This document shows, in pieces, positions 8,393 to 17,496 of a DNA stretch of 64,000 nt (positions are counted from its first letter, which is position 1; every line of letters begins with the position of its first letter). The stretch is from Paraburkholderia sp. PGU19. GTDB lineage: Bacteria > Pseudomonadota > Gammaproteobacteria > Burkholderiales > Burkholderiaceae. The DNA lies in the NCBI RefSeq assembly GCF_013426915.1, contig NZ_AP023179.1, positions 3,100,001 to 3,164,000 of the forward strand, read 5' to 3'. The translations under genes and the position numbers were made by a program. Under the pieces are notes generated by a model. It worked only from the letters and a program-made list of their open reading frames with translations, was not told the DNA's origin and did no database searches.

Positions 8393-10210
8393 CTACTCCA
8401 CCGTCACCGATTTCGCCAGGTTTCTCGGTTTGTCGACGTCGGTCCCGCGCGCGCAGGCCGTGTGATAGGCCAACAGCTGCAACGGTACAACGTGCAGAAT
8501 CGGTGAGAGTGCTCCGTAGTGCTCCGGCATGCGTATGACGTGGATCCCGGCCTCGCTTCGAATGTGCGTATCGACGTCCGCAAATACGAAAAGCTCACCG
8601 CCCCGTGCCCGTACCTCCTGCATGTTTGATTTGAGCTTGTTCAGTAACGCGTCGTTGGGCGCGACGGTGACGACAGGCATCGCTTCCGTGACAAGTGCGA
8701 GCGGCCCGTGCTTCAGTTCGCCAGCCGGGTACGCTTCGGCATGAATGTACGATATCTCTTTCAGTTTTAATGCGCCTTCAAGTGCAATCGGATAGTGGAG
8801 GCCGCGCCCTAGGAAGAGCGCATTATCCTTGCGCATGATGACCTCCGACCAGGCGATAATCTGAGGTTCGAGAGCCAGTACGCTATTCAGTGCTGCGGGA
8901 AGATGACGCAGCTGAGTCAGGTATGCGCTTTCCTGTTCCGCATCGACGTGGCCGCGCATCCGGCCTAGCGTCGCTGCAAGCAGGAAAAGCGCTACCAGTT
9001 GCGTCGTAAACGCCTTGGTTGATGCGACTCCGACTTCTACGCCCGCGCGGGTCAAGAAAGCGGACTCCGTCTGGCGCACCATCGCGCTCGTCGCCATGTT
9101 GCAGATAGCGAGGGTGTGCCTGTGACCGAGTGATTGGGCGTGTCTAAGTGCGGCAAGCGTATCTGCGGTTTCACCCGATTGAGAAATCACCACGACCAGT
9201 GCTCTCGGGTTCGCTACCGAGTCACGGTAACGATACTCGCTCGCGATTTCCACCTGCGTCGGGATCTTGGCGATTGATTCGAACCAGTACTTCGACGTCA
9301 GTCCTGAATGGTAGCTTGTGCCGCACGCGAGAATCAAAAGGCTGTCTATGCCTGGAAACACCTCACCTGCGATTGCACCGAAAACATCTGGGGTCAACGC
9401 GTCGGCCTGTGGGACAGTGTCCGTGATCGCACGCGGTTGCTCGAAGATTTCTTTCTGCATAAAGTGACGGTATGGGCCGAGTTCCGCCACGCCGCCATAC
9501 GCGGCCACAACGCGCACCGTGCGCTCTACGATCCCGCCTTCGCGGTCGGCGATCTTGATCTCATTGGGCGCGAGTTCCACCACGTCGCCCTCTTCAAGAT
9601 ACACGAACCGTTCAGTCGAACCCGCGAGCGCCAAGGTGTCCGAAGCAAGGAAGTTCTTTCCGTCGCCGACGCCCACGACAAGTGGCGATCCTTGCCGCGC
9701 GCCAACGACAATGTGAGGCTGTTCCTTGTGCATCACCGCGATTGCATACGCCCCGTTCAATTGCTTGACCGCGCTGCATACGCACTCGAACAGATCGCCG
9801 TTGTACATGCTATGTAGCAAATGAGCGATGACTTCAGTGTCCGTCTGAGAAACGAAATCGTAGCCCTTCGCGCGTAACATCTCGCGTAGCTCTTCGTAAT
9901 TCTCGATGATCCCGTTATGCACGACTGCAATGGCATTGCACGAGAATATCGGGTGCGCGTTGTCCGTCACCGGTGCACCATGTGTAGCCCATCGCGTATG
10001 CGCAATGCCCGTCCCGCCTTCGAGGCGAACTTCACGAACCTGGTCACGCAGATCGGACACGCGTGCGACGCTGCGCGCCCGGCGCGGCGAGCCGTCCGAT
10101 AGCACAGCTACGCCGCACGAGTCATAGCCACGATATTCAAGTCGGCGCAGCCCTTCGACGAGCACCGGGACGATGTCTTCGCGCGCAACCGCACCGACAA
10201 TTCCACACAT
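8393..10210 (-). CDS. glmS: Glutamine--fructose-6-phosphate aminotransferase (isomerizing)
   Basis: A complete 605-residue GlmS, which makes glucosamine-6-phosphate from fructose-6-phosphate and glutamine, the first step to UDP-GlcNAc. The N-terminal glutaminase domain begins MCGIVGAV with the catalytic Cys after the initiator Met. The two SIS isomerase domains contain [18 protein letters not shown] and [17 protein letters not shown]. The end LAKSVTVE is the usual GlmS C-terminus. The start is preceded by GGGGGACATC. It lies alone on the minus strand inside locus A, far from glmU, so it is probably a second, dedicated copy supplying amino-sugar precursor to the polymer; that redundancy is an inference to be checked against the rest of the genome. 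Confidence 0.96.
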   Translation of the reverse strand: MCGIVGAVAREDIVPVLVEGLRRLEYRGYDSCGVAVLSDGSPRRARSVARVSDLRDQVREVRLEGGTGIAHTRWATHGAPVTDNAHPIFSCNAIAVVHNGIIENYEELREMLRAKGYDFVSQTDTEVIAHLLHSMYNGDLFECVCSAVKQLNGAYAIAVMHKEQPHIVVGARQGSPLVVGVGDGKNFLASDTLALAGSTERFVYLEEGDVVELAPNEIKIADREGGIVERTVRVVAAYGGVAELGPYRHFMQKEIFEQPRAITDTVPQADALTPDVFGAIAGEVFPGIDSLLILACGTSYHSGLTSKYWFESIAKIPTQVEIASEYRYRDSVANPRALVVVISQSGETADTLAALRHAQSLGHRHTLAICNMATSAMVRQTESAFLTRAGVEVGVASTKAFTTQLVALFLLAATLGRMRGHVDAEQESAYLTQLRHLPAALNSVLALEPQIIAWSEVIMRKDNALFLGRGLHYPIALEGALKLKEISYIHAEAYPAGELKHGPLALVTEAMPVVTVAPNDALLNKLKSNMQEVRARGGELFVFADVDTHIRSEAGIHVIRMPEHYGALSPILHVVPLQLLAYHTACARGTDVDKPRNLAKSVTVE

Positions 10211-10849
10211 GATGTCCCCCTTTCCTATCCGCTGAGATCTCCACCTGATGCCTCAAGGAAGAGATCATTGGCTCGTCTATAAGCTGGCTTACCAGGTCGC
10301 CAAGGCCGACTGGCGCGTAGCAGTGACGCTTCAATCGTATCGCCGCCAGGCGAACGACTCGTGCCTTCATAGTAATGCGTTGCCTGTGTTTCCGAGGACC
10401 TCAATGTACTTACGTCTGTGACCTTTCGAACACAGTCCAGACACCCCATGGATCACCGATCAACGTACCGTCGCTCCTACTGCGAATAAGACCATAAGTT
10501 GCCCCGGGTCAACGCGGGTTTCGCAACGGCGGTCTGCAATCCGGTACTACGCGATGCGCCTCTCTATCGCGCTGAGGGACATGTCAATGACGCGGGTTTC
10601 AGGCCCCGCGGAACGGTACTTTCGAATGTTGCTGTTTCGCTCGTGCACCCTGACAACCCGAAATCCAGCCAATAACACCTTTGCCCGACCCGGCAGATCG
10701 TCGCCGGGCCCGGGAAGGCTCACTGCACGGCACGCACCGCCGCGCGTGCTACTATGGCTCATCCGCCTGCCGCGCTGCAGGTGCGGATGGCCCATGACTG
10801 TGCGCTCGGTCGCCGAAACGAGGCTGGCCGTCATTCAGGTGTAGCACCT
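10211..10849. other. Gene-poor stretch upstream of glmS
   Basis: I see no gene I can support here. Several short open frames exist on both strands, but they lack good ribosome sites and resemble no known family. The part next to 10210 must hold the glmS promoter, reading leftwards; no clear -35/-10 pair was recognised. Confidence 0.3.
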
Positions 10850-11038
10850 ATGAACGTAATATTGATCATCGGCACGGTCGGCGTGCTAGGTGTACTTGCC
10901 CTATCTATTGTTGCGATTCTGGATGTCCTGGCCGGCAACGGTCGCCGGTCCCGTGCTCGACAGCGACGTGGACACCGTACAGAACGGGAGCGCGAGAATA
11001 GACCGGTCAGCCATGTCAGCAATCGCACCACCGATTGA
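10850..11038 (+). CDS. Possible small single-span membrane protein
   Basis: A 62-codon frame starting MNVILIIGTVGVLGVLAL and continuing to about residue 28 as one hydrophobic helix. An Arg-rich cytoplasmic-type tail follows (NGRRSRARQRRGHR) and then a polar end. AGGTG lies about eight bases before the ATG. The hydrophobic-then-basic layout is coherent and resembles small regulatory membrane peptides, but no family is recognised and the tail may be chance reading of GC-rich DNA. It stands alone between glmS and the next acyltransferase. Confidence 0.35.
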   Translation: MNVILIIGTVGVLGVLALSIVAILDVLAGNGRRSRARQRRGHRTERERENRPVSHVSNRTTD

Positions 11039-11400
11039 CGACGACGCATGTCGATCTGGCTACCCTTCTATGAGCAGGCCGCCGCGCTGCTGCTCCTCCA
11101 AAGCGGTGGTCCGTGGCGGGGGAATGTCTGTCGCGGATGAACAAGCTCGGTGGGCCGGCGCCGTGCGCGTCGAGCACTGGCCCGGTCGTGTCGCTTGGGC
11201 TCCACGGCGTAAGCGACCTGAGAAACGGCTCTCCGAAGTGTTGCCCGAATCTCCCCACACCGGTCACCCATGTCTGCGGTCCATACAACTGCGGCAGATA
11301 GGTGGCCTAGCCAACAGATCAAAAAATCGCGACGTCAGACACTTGTGCCCCGAGGTACAAGGCCTCGCAGCATCTCTTTCGTGGTTCGGGGGACGAAAAG
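11039..11400. other. Gene-poor stretch before the second acyltransferase
   Basis: There are open frames in several phases, but none has both a good start and a recognisable product. The only clear signal is the ribosome site GGGGGACGAAAAG immediately before 11401. The stretch may be degraded sequence. Confidence 0.3.
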
Positions 11401-12480
11401 ATGGACAACGAGAGCAAACTGTCGCGTCGCGCGCATGCCGGTTGCGCAGATTCGAGCGGCGAGACAACGGATAGCAAACGTACGCACGCCAAAGGCGAGC
11501 TTGCGTCCGGACTGTCCGAACGTTCGATCTTTCACGAACCTTGGTGGCTCGAAGCGGCTACTAATGGCGCCTGGAAAGTCGCCGAAGTGAAGCACGGCAA
11601 TACTGTTATCGGCGAGATGCCCTACATGTTGTCGAAGAAGGCGCTGTGGCAAATCTCCACATTGCCTCCACTGACGCGCACTCTCGGACCGGTCATCAGG
11701 CCACATCAAAGCGTTGCGAGCGAGCGGGAATGGAGTCAGCGTCTGGGCATCGCACGCGACCTCATAACGCAACTTCCCAGATGCGCACTGTTTCATCAGC
11801 TAATGGATCCACGCGTTTCCGAGGCAGAAGCGCTGGCATTTCGCCTTGAGGGTTTCAGCGTAAAGGTCGCATTTACGCTTATTGCAGATGGCTGGACGGA
11901 CGAGGCGACGGCATTTTCGGCATTGAAAGGCACCACTCGTACCGCAGTCCGCAGAGCGCAAGAGTGTCTCACTGTCAGATCGATTGATTCTGCGAAGGAA
12001 TTTCTGGATTTCTACAACGCCAATCTCGCGGCACGCAAGCTCGAAAATGTCTACGGAGCGGCGACGATGGACCGCTTGCTCCATGAAGTGATGAAGCGTG
12101 AAGCGGGTACGCTGATCGGCGCTTTCGATGCCAAAGGCGCACTCGTTGCCGGTAGCGCAATGCTGTGGGATACCCGGGCCGCGTACTACTTCCTTACCGC
12201 CCGGCGTCCCGACGCTCACAGCGGCGCGGTCAGTCTCATGCTGTGGTCAGCGATGCGTATCGCGGGAGAGCGGGGCCTCATTTTCGATTTTGATGGTGTT
12301 TCAACACCCGGCATTCTCAAGTTTCTTGGTGGATTTGGGGGCCGCCTCGTGCGGCGCTTCGAAATCGAGCGGACGATGCCCGTTTATGCCGCCTTGCGCA
12401 CGACCCTGCACCGCGCGCGGGCGATTACTACCTATGCCAGGCTGGCGCAGGCGACAGCCGGCGAACCCCAGCGCATTTGA
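11401..12480 (+). CDS. FemAB/GNAT-like acyltransferase (Acetyltransf_6 type), copy 2
   Basis: A 359-residue soluble protein. After a polar N-terminus of about 40 residues it reads SIFHEPWWLEAATNGAWKV, a common opening of FemAB/CelD-like GNAT proteins. The C-terminal half has the matching core: LKGTTRTAVRRAQE, FLDFYNANLAARKLENVYG, and FDFDGVSTPGILKFLGGFGG, the last a hallmark of this group. It probably acylates an amino sugar or adds an aminoacyl-like group to a precursor; the substrate is not evident. It belongs to a different branch from the two CelD/BcsL-like proteins in this locus. The downstream polymerase gene follows closely, suggesting co-transcription. Confidence 0.75.
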   Translation: MDNESKLSRRAHAGCADSSGETTDSKRTHAKGELASGLSERSIFHEPWWLEAATNGAWKVAEVKHGNTVIGEMPYMLSKKALWQISTLPPLTRTLGPVIRPHQSVASEREWSQRLGIARDLITQLPRCALFHQLMDPRVSEAEALAFRLEGFSVKVAFTLIADGWTDEATAFSALKGTTRTAVRRAQECLTVRSIDSAKEFLDFYNANLAARKLENVYGAATMDRLLHEVMKREAGTLIGAFDAKGALVAGSAMLWDTRAAYYFLTARRPDAHSGAVSLMLWSAMRIAGERGLIFDFDGVSTPGILKFLGGFGGRLVRRFEIERTMPVYAALRTTLHRARAITTYARLAQATAGEPQRI

Positions 12481-12542
12481 GCACATGGACACACAAGAAT
12501 GCTCGCCGTTTTATTCGTGCTGACAGGTTCCCGGGAACGCAC

Positions 12543-13808
12543 ATGACACGTCATCTCCGCTTCATCGTTCTATTTTTCGGGTTTGCCTTATCGTCTCTGG
12601 TCAGTGACGGTGCCTACATGCAGATGGTCGGTGTTGTTATCTTGTGCCTGTACTGCGTATCGTGCCCGGACCTTCGCAGGGGACTGCTCGAGCGCAACAC
12701 GGTCTTGACGATAGTTGCCACGATGGTAACCATCACTGCCTTCTTCCTGTACTTCATCGCCTTTACTCCGCCCAACTGCGCGCCGCCATTGGTAAAGTCC
12801 GGTCTTAACAACTATATTTTTCTCGGCCTGGTTACGCTTTATGTAGCGTGCTTTTACACAATTATTAGAACAGAAGCCGAGAAAGCTATATCGGCACTCG
12901 CCACGTTGATTGTTTTGAATGATCTGATCCTGCTGTTACAGACGGTGGTTCTTATTGTCAGTAAAACATATATCGACCTTGTTGAACCCGTTACGGGCGA
13001 GATGTCGAGATACCACAACTATGAGAACCTCAATCCGGTGTTTGCCTTTCGGCCTACCGGTCTGTTTGTAGAACCCTCAACGTTCAGCGCAGTGGTGGCT
13101 GTGATGACGATCGGCTATGTCCTCTTGAGCCGGGCCCAGAACCGCGAGCCTCACTTCCTGCCGGTGATTCTTTCCATCATCGCGATGCTTATTACACAGT
13201 CGACCGCTGCAACTATTCAGTGCGCAATACTGCTCGTTGCGTTCACGGCAAACAGGATGAAGTCGACGCGGGTCGTCATCGCCGTCCTGTTCGTCGTTGC
13301 ACTGGCGACCGTGCCGTCATTCCTCGAAGCGTATCTCAATAGCTTTACGACCAAAATGAATGAATCGTCAGAGCTACGCCTAGCCTTGGTCGATTATATA
13401 TATTACGGCCGCAGCGGCTGGGACTGGCTGCTTGGTTACGGTCCGTTCGCTTTGGAGGATTCGCTTTACCGCTTGACAAGGACCGATGGAGCATTTCAGG
13501 TCGCTTCACTCAATGACGCAGGATTAATGCAATATTTCGTGGTTCGCTTTGGAATGATTGGCTTCCTTATTCCCCTTCTCTTCTTCATAAGGATAAGGAA
13601 AGATCTAAGCCATCTGCTGTTCCTGGCGGTATTGATGTCAGTCAAGCTTTCATATGCGGATCCGATCCTATACGTTGGGCTGCTGCCGCTGCTTTTGCAC
13701 TCGCCCAGGCGCATCGATTCCAAGACCCGGAAGCCTGCATCTCAGCCCGTCAATTCTCTTGATGGCATCCAGTTGCGACATCGACCGTATCCACCGCAGC
13801 AGAGCTGA
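12543..13808 (+). CDS. Wzy-like polysaccharide polymerase (O-antigen polymerase family)
   Basis: A 421-residue protein with about ten hydrophobic segments, beginning HLRFIVLFFGFALSSLVSDG. A long periplasmic loop contains FRPTGLFVEPSTFSAVVAVM. The segment GWDWLLGYGPFALEDSLYRL with downstream DAGLMQYFVVRFGMIG matches the layout of Wzy polymerases, which join undecaprenyl-linked repeat units on the periplasmic face. The frame is open back to a TTG at 12477 that would overlap the preceding stop; the ATG at 12543 puts the first membrane helix at the start and is preferred. Wzy proteins vary widely, so the call rests on topology, loop pattern and position beside modification genes. Confidence 0.75.
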   Translation: MTRHLRFIVLFFGFALSSLVSDGAYMQMVGVVILCLYCVSCPDLRRGLLERNTVLTIVATMVTITAFFLYFIAFTPPNCAPPLVKSGLNNYIFLGLVTLYVACFYTIIRTEAEKAISALATLIVLNDLILLLQTVVLIVSKTYIDLVEPVTGEMSRYHNYENLNPVFAFRPTGLFVEPSTFSAVVAVMTIGYVLLSRAQNREPHFLPVILSIIAMLITQSTAATIQCAILLVAFTANRMKSTRVVIAVLFVVALATVPSFLEAYLNSFTTKMNESSELRLALVDYIYYGRSGWDWLLGYGPFALEDSLYRLTRTDGAFQVASLNDAGLMQYFVVRFGMIGFLIPLLFFIRIRKDLSHLLFLAVLMSVKLSYADPILYVGLLPLLLHSPRRIDSKTRKPASQPVNSLDGIQLRHRPYPPQQS

Positions 13809-13888
13809 GAATCGTCACGCCCGCGATAAAGAAAGGCGAAAAGGGCCACGCCATAATCGCTTGAACGGAGCGATTCCGGGAGGTTTAT

Positions 13889-15811
13889 ATGAAGTTTAGA
13901 AGCGATATTAACGGTGTCCGTGCCATCGCCGTATTGATCGTTGTGTTTTATCACTTCTCGGTGCCTCACTTCGCTGGCGGCTTTGTTGGCGTTGACGTGT
14001 TTTTCGTCATATCCGGCTTCCTGATGACCGACATCATTTTCAGGGGCATCAACAAAGGATCTTTTTCGACGCTGACGTTCTACAAGTACCGTGCACGTCG
14101 AATCATCCCCGCACTTGCGATACTTTGTTTCGCATTGCTCGTCTTTGGATGGATCATTCTCCTGCCCTCAGAGTTTCGTGCCCTTGGTAAAGAAACGGCA
14201 GCGAGTATCGGATTCTTTTCCAATATCGCGTTCTGGCGCGAAGCTGGCTATTTCGACGTTCGCTCGCTCGATAAGTGGTTGTTGCACACCTGGTCGCTGT
14301 CAGTGGAATGGCAGTTTTACATGCTGTATCCACTCGTGCTCGTCCTGTTGACAAAATGGCTGTCAGTCTTGCGTGTACGTAGGTGGATCATCGCTGGAAC
14401 GGTTATCTCCTTCGCCATCTGCGTCTATCTTTCTGCACCAACGAGGTGGCCCACCGCGGCCTTTTACCTGTTGCCCACGCGTGCATGGGAAATGCTCGCG
14501 GGTGCTCTGGTCTACTTGTACCCGATACACGTATCCGCACGCGCCCGCGTTGCTCTGGAGCGGACTGGTCTTTTGCTCATCGCCTTTGCGACAGTGACCT
14601 TCAACGCGCGTATGAGCTGGCCCGGATGGTTGGCGGTAGTACCTGTTCTGGGCACCGCGCTGATCGTCGCGGCTGCGCGGGACGATTCCAGCGTGACCGG
14701 TTCCCGGCTCGCACAATTCATCGGCAAGATATCGTATTCGGTGTATCTGTGGCATTGGCCGATAGTTGTCTGGATTAGCTACTACGACAGGTCTGCAAAT
14801 CCAATATGGGTGGCGAGCGGCATCGTCGCCTCGATGATGCTCGGCTATCTCTCATGGAAGTTCGTCGAAATGCGTACGCATGGGACGACTTCAGTCCGCA
14901 ATCTATCGATGCGCTTTGTTCCACTTCGCGTGACGCTTGCATTTGCACTGGCGACATTTGTCGGTGGCGGAGTGGTCTACTACCGACAGGGCATGCCCGA
15001 CCGCTTCGATCATTCGGTCTACGTCGCCGACCGCGAGACATATGACACCAATCCGGATCGTAGCGTCTGCCACATGCTGCTGGACCCATGCGACGTGTAC
15101 AAAACGCAAGTGAAAAGCCGTGCCGTAGTCATCGGTGACAGCCACGCGGAAGCGCTCGCCGAAGCAGTCAACGCAGCGGTGCCCAACGGCAAGCGCGGCG
15201 ATGTCATTCTGATCGCGGTCCAGGGGTGTCCAACCATTGAAGGCGTGCGCCGTGACGACGGCGCCTGTCTGGAAGCCAACCAGAAGTACCTTGGTTTGCT
15301 TGAGAAGACTTCTCCGAAGATGCCGCCCGTTGTTATTGTGAATCACTGGTCTGAATATACGTCGGGTAATAGCAGGAACAAACTGTCTTTCGTGGATCCC
15401 GGTCATCCCAACGGCAAAGTCACTGCGTTCTCGATGGATCAGTACAAAAAGCACTTTCTCCAGACGATGTGCGACCTTGCGAAAGTTAGACCAGTCTATC
15501 TTGTCCAACCCGTTCCCGAATTCGATGTGAACCTTCCCACCGCCCTTGCACGTGAAAAGATTGCAAACCCGGCCGCCCCGGACGTGACCCTGGATGTCGC
15601 CGAATACTACAAGCGCAACGATCGTGTGCTCGATCTGATGCGTGAAGCCCGCGACCAGTGCGGTGTGCAGCTGCTCGATCCAACCCCCTACCTCTGTCCT
15701 AATGGAAAGTGTCTTGGCTCGTACCGCGGCAGACCGCTCTATTCAGACATGCATCACATGAGCGAATACGGGAATAGATTCCTTGTGCCAATGTTCAAGA
15801 CGATATTCTAG
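13889..15811 (+). CDS. OafA-type O-acyltransferase with C-terminal SGNH domain
   Basis: A 640-residue membrane protein. Residues 1-350 are an acyltransferase-3 domain: FRSDINGVRAIAVLIVVFYH carries the R-x-x-A-...-H region, followed by GGFVGVDVFFVISGF and about ten membrane helices. The periplasmic C-terminal part is an SGNH/GDSL-like domain with nucleophile motif GDSH (Ser418) and the Asp-x-x-His pair in DMHH (Asp620, His623). This fusion is the OafA design: the membrane part brings the acyl group across and the SGNH part transfers it to the glycan. It probably O-acetylates the locus A polymer. The ribosome site GGGAGGTTTAT fixes the start. About 80 bases separate it from the polymerase gene. 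Confidence 0.92.
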   Translation: MKFRSDINGVRAIAVLIVVFYHFSVPHFAGGFVGVDVFFVISGFLMTDIIFRGINKGSFSTLTFYKYRARRIIPALAILCFALLVFGWIILLPSEFRALGKETAASIGFFSNIAFWREAGYFDVRSLDKWLLHTWSLSVEWQFYMLYPLVLVLLTKWLSVLRVRRWIIAGTVISFAICVYLSAPTRWPTAAFYLLPTRAWEMLAGALVYLYPIHVSARARVALERTGLLLIAFATVTFNARMSWPGWLAVVPVLGTALIVAAARDDSSVTGSRLAQFIGKISYSVYLWHWPIVVWISYYDRSANPIWVASGIVASMMLGYLSWKFVEMRTHGTTSVRNLSMRFVPLRVTLAFALATFVGGGVVYYRQGMPDRFDHSVYVADRETYDTNPDRSVCHMLLDPCDVYKTQVKSRAVVIGDSHAEALAEAVNAAVPNGKRGDVILIAVQGCPTIEGVRRDDGACLEANQKYLGLLEKTSPKMPPVVIVNHWSEYTSGNSRNKLSFVDPGHPNGKVTAFSMDQYKKHFLQTMCDLAKVRPVYLVQPVPEFDVNLPTALAREKIANPAAPDVTLDVAEYYKRNDRVLDLMREARDQCGVQLLDPTPYLCPNGKCLGSYRGRPLYSDMHHMSEYGNRFLVPMFKTIF

Positions 15812-16023
15812 TTGTCATAGTAAGTCGTGCATCCTTTACGTGAGGTAACGAACATAAGTTGGAGAAATTGCGACGACAAGAAGCATTTCCTTTTACCTTC
15901 TCGCGTAAAGTACCCGGGGATAGACACGTGTACGTCGCTCGGACGCATCAGCGCAGCCTATCTTTGAGTCACGGTTGCTGGCAGCGAGTCCAATCGTAGT
16001 TTCAGTTCGGATGGGGTAAGAAA

Positions 16024-16761
16024 ATGAACAACTATGAGTTCTGTGTTCAGTGGATTCTCGATCAACGACGCGGAAATAATGTCCGCGTTCTCGATTATGG
16101 TTGTGGTGCCGGGCGAATTGTCAAAGACTTGCGACTGCAAGGTGTCGAAGCATTCGGGTGCGATGTATTTTACGAAGGCGCAGCTTACTCTTCATTAACT
16201 GACCTTACATCGACCGATGGCATCATTGTAAAAATGGAAGGCGGAGCCATCCCATTTGAATCCGCTTCGTTTGACTTTGTCATAAACAATCAGGTTATGG
16301 AGCATGTTGATAACCTCGACAATGTCCTGGCTGAAGTACGGCGGGTTCTAAAGCCAGGCGGCAAGGTTATCAGTCTCTTTCCCGATAAGGGAGTATGGCG
16401 TGAGGGACACTGCGGAGTCCCTTTTCTTCATTGGTTTCCGAAAGGCAGCCGCACAAGAATCTACTATGCAGCGGCGTGCAGGGCCTTCGGTCTCGGCTAT
16501 CACAAGCAGGACAAAAATGTGATTGGATGGAGCCAGGAGTTTTGTGAATGGCTTGATAAGTGGACTTACTACAGACCACGCCGAGAGATTGACGCGACTT
16601 ACGATAAATACTTCTGTGACGTTGTGCACATCGAAGATTATTGGCTGAAACTGCGACTTGGAGAGCGGAAAAAAGCTGCCACTTATTTGCCCGCGTTTGC
16701 ACAACAGCTTGTTGTGAGAAAGTTGGCCGGCATGATTTTCGTCGCTCGCAAGCCGCTCTGA
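16024..16761 (+). CDS. SAM-dependent methyltransferase (class I)
   Basis: A 245-residue cytoplasmic protein. Motif I, VRVLDYGCGAGRIVKDL, binds S-adenosylmethionine. The acidic loop, FDFVINNQVMEHVDNLDN, and the post-loop strand, EVRRVLKPGGKVISLFPDKG, are typical of Methyltransf_11-type enzymes. The C-terminal half is rich in Trp and Tyr and shows no second domain. In this setting it probably methylates a sugar or its acyl substituent. Base composition is lower in GC than the rest of the window (AAT, TAT and GTT codons are common), in line with recent acquisition. The start follows GGGGTAAGAAA. Confidence 0.85.
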   Translation: MNNYEFCVQWILDQRRGNNVRVLDYGCGAGRIVKDLRLQGVEAFGCDVFYEGAAYSSLTDLTSTDGIIVKMEGGAIPFESASFDFVINNQVMEHVDNLDNVLAEVRRVLKPGGKVISLFPDKGVWREGHCGVPFLHWFPKGSRTRIYYAAACRAFGLGYHKQDKNVIGWSQEFCEWLDKWTYYRPRREIDATYDKYFCDVVHIEDYWLKLRLGERKKAATYLPAFAQQLVVRKLAGMIFVARKPL

Positions 16762-17496
16762 CGGTACTTTTTCCAATTTGAGAAATGGCTTCGAACGGCT
16801 CTGCGCTCTGACGAGCACGTTGCGGGGTGATTGAGGGTCGTTTTTCCGATGGCGCAGACGACGGTGAGCGCCGTCGATCATCCCCGACTTGCTGGTCGGT
16901 CGACTCTTGCTGCACGCATAGTCTTACGCGGCAGCGGTTTCCCGCAACCACTATGACTACAGAAATCGGCGCTCTAACAATTGCGATCGAGCTCTCGTGG
17001 CTGCTCATTGTCCATTCGTTGATCACCGGGTGGCATCCGTCGGCTAACGTGACAACCTGCTCTTCCCCGAGTGTTAGCTTCGGTCCGGCGTCTGCACAGA
17101 TACACTCAACCTCGCTCAAGCGCCACATTCCATGGTCCCGTGCGCACGCAAAGCGATTTTCGCGCGCATCGCATCCCGCGTGGGTGCCGTCCTGCGCCCC
17201 CTTAATGAGCAGTTATCTAAACTATTTCTTCGCAAGTTTTTGCTCGCGTTGAATCGCCACCTTGACTCATTGTTGCGTCGCAATTGGGCCGCATATTTAT
17301 TTAGTCAGGCTATTTATGCCACATCGTGGATTCATGCGACCAGTTACATTCCCTTCAGCAATCCTTCAAATGTGCGCGAACGCACTGCGCACGCCAAATT
17401 CGGGTTCCCTCCAGTTTCGGCACGTGTAACTATTAGCGTATATGTATCGTCATAAGTTAGGTAAAAGCAAATCAATCTGGCTCACTAGAGGCACAG
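16762..17496. other. 735-base stretch without a supported gene
   Basis: Open frames exist on both strands, the longest plus-strand one at 17132-17455, but none has a convincing ribosome site or a recognisable family. The composition is mixed and stop codons are frequent in all frames between 16800 and 17130. It could be decayed gene sequence or a long upstream region of the next gene. A usable ribosome site (AGAGG) appears only just before 17497. Confidence 0.3.

Noticed and set aside
12477..12542. A TTG start extending the polymerase by 22 residues and overlapping the preceding stop.
   Set aside because: The extension is polar and unlike the family N-terminus; the ATG at 12543 begins at the first membrane helix.
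16370..17128. A 252-codon minus-strand frame spanning the methyltransferase end and the following gap.
   Set aside because: It overlaps a gene with clear methyltransferase motifs, has no ribosome site and its product is unlike any family.
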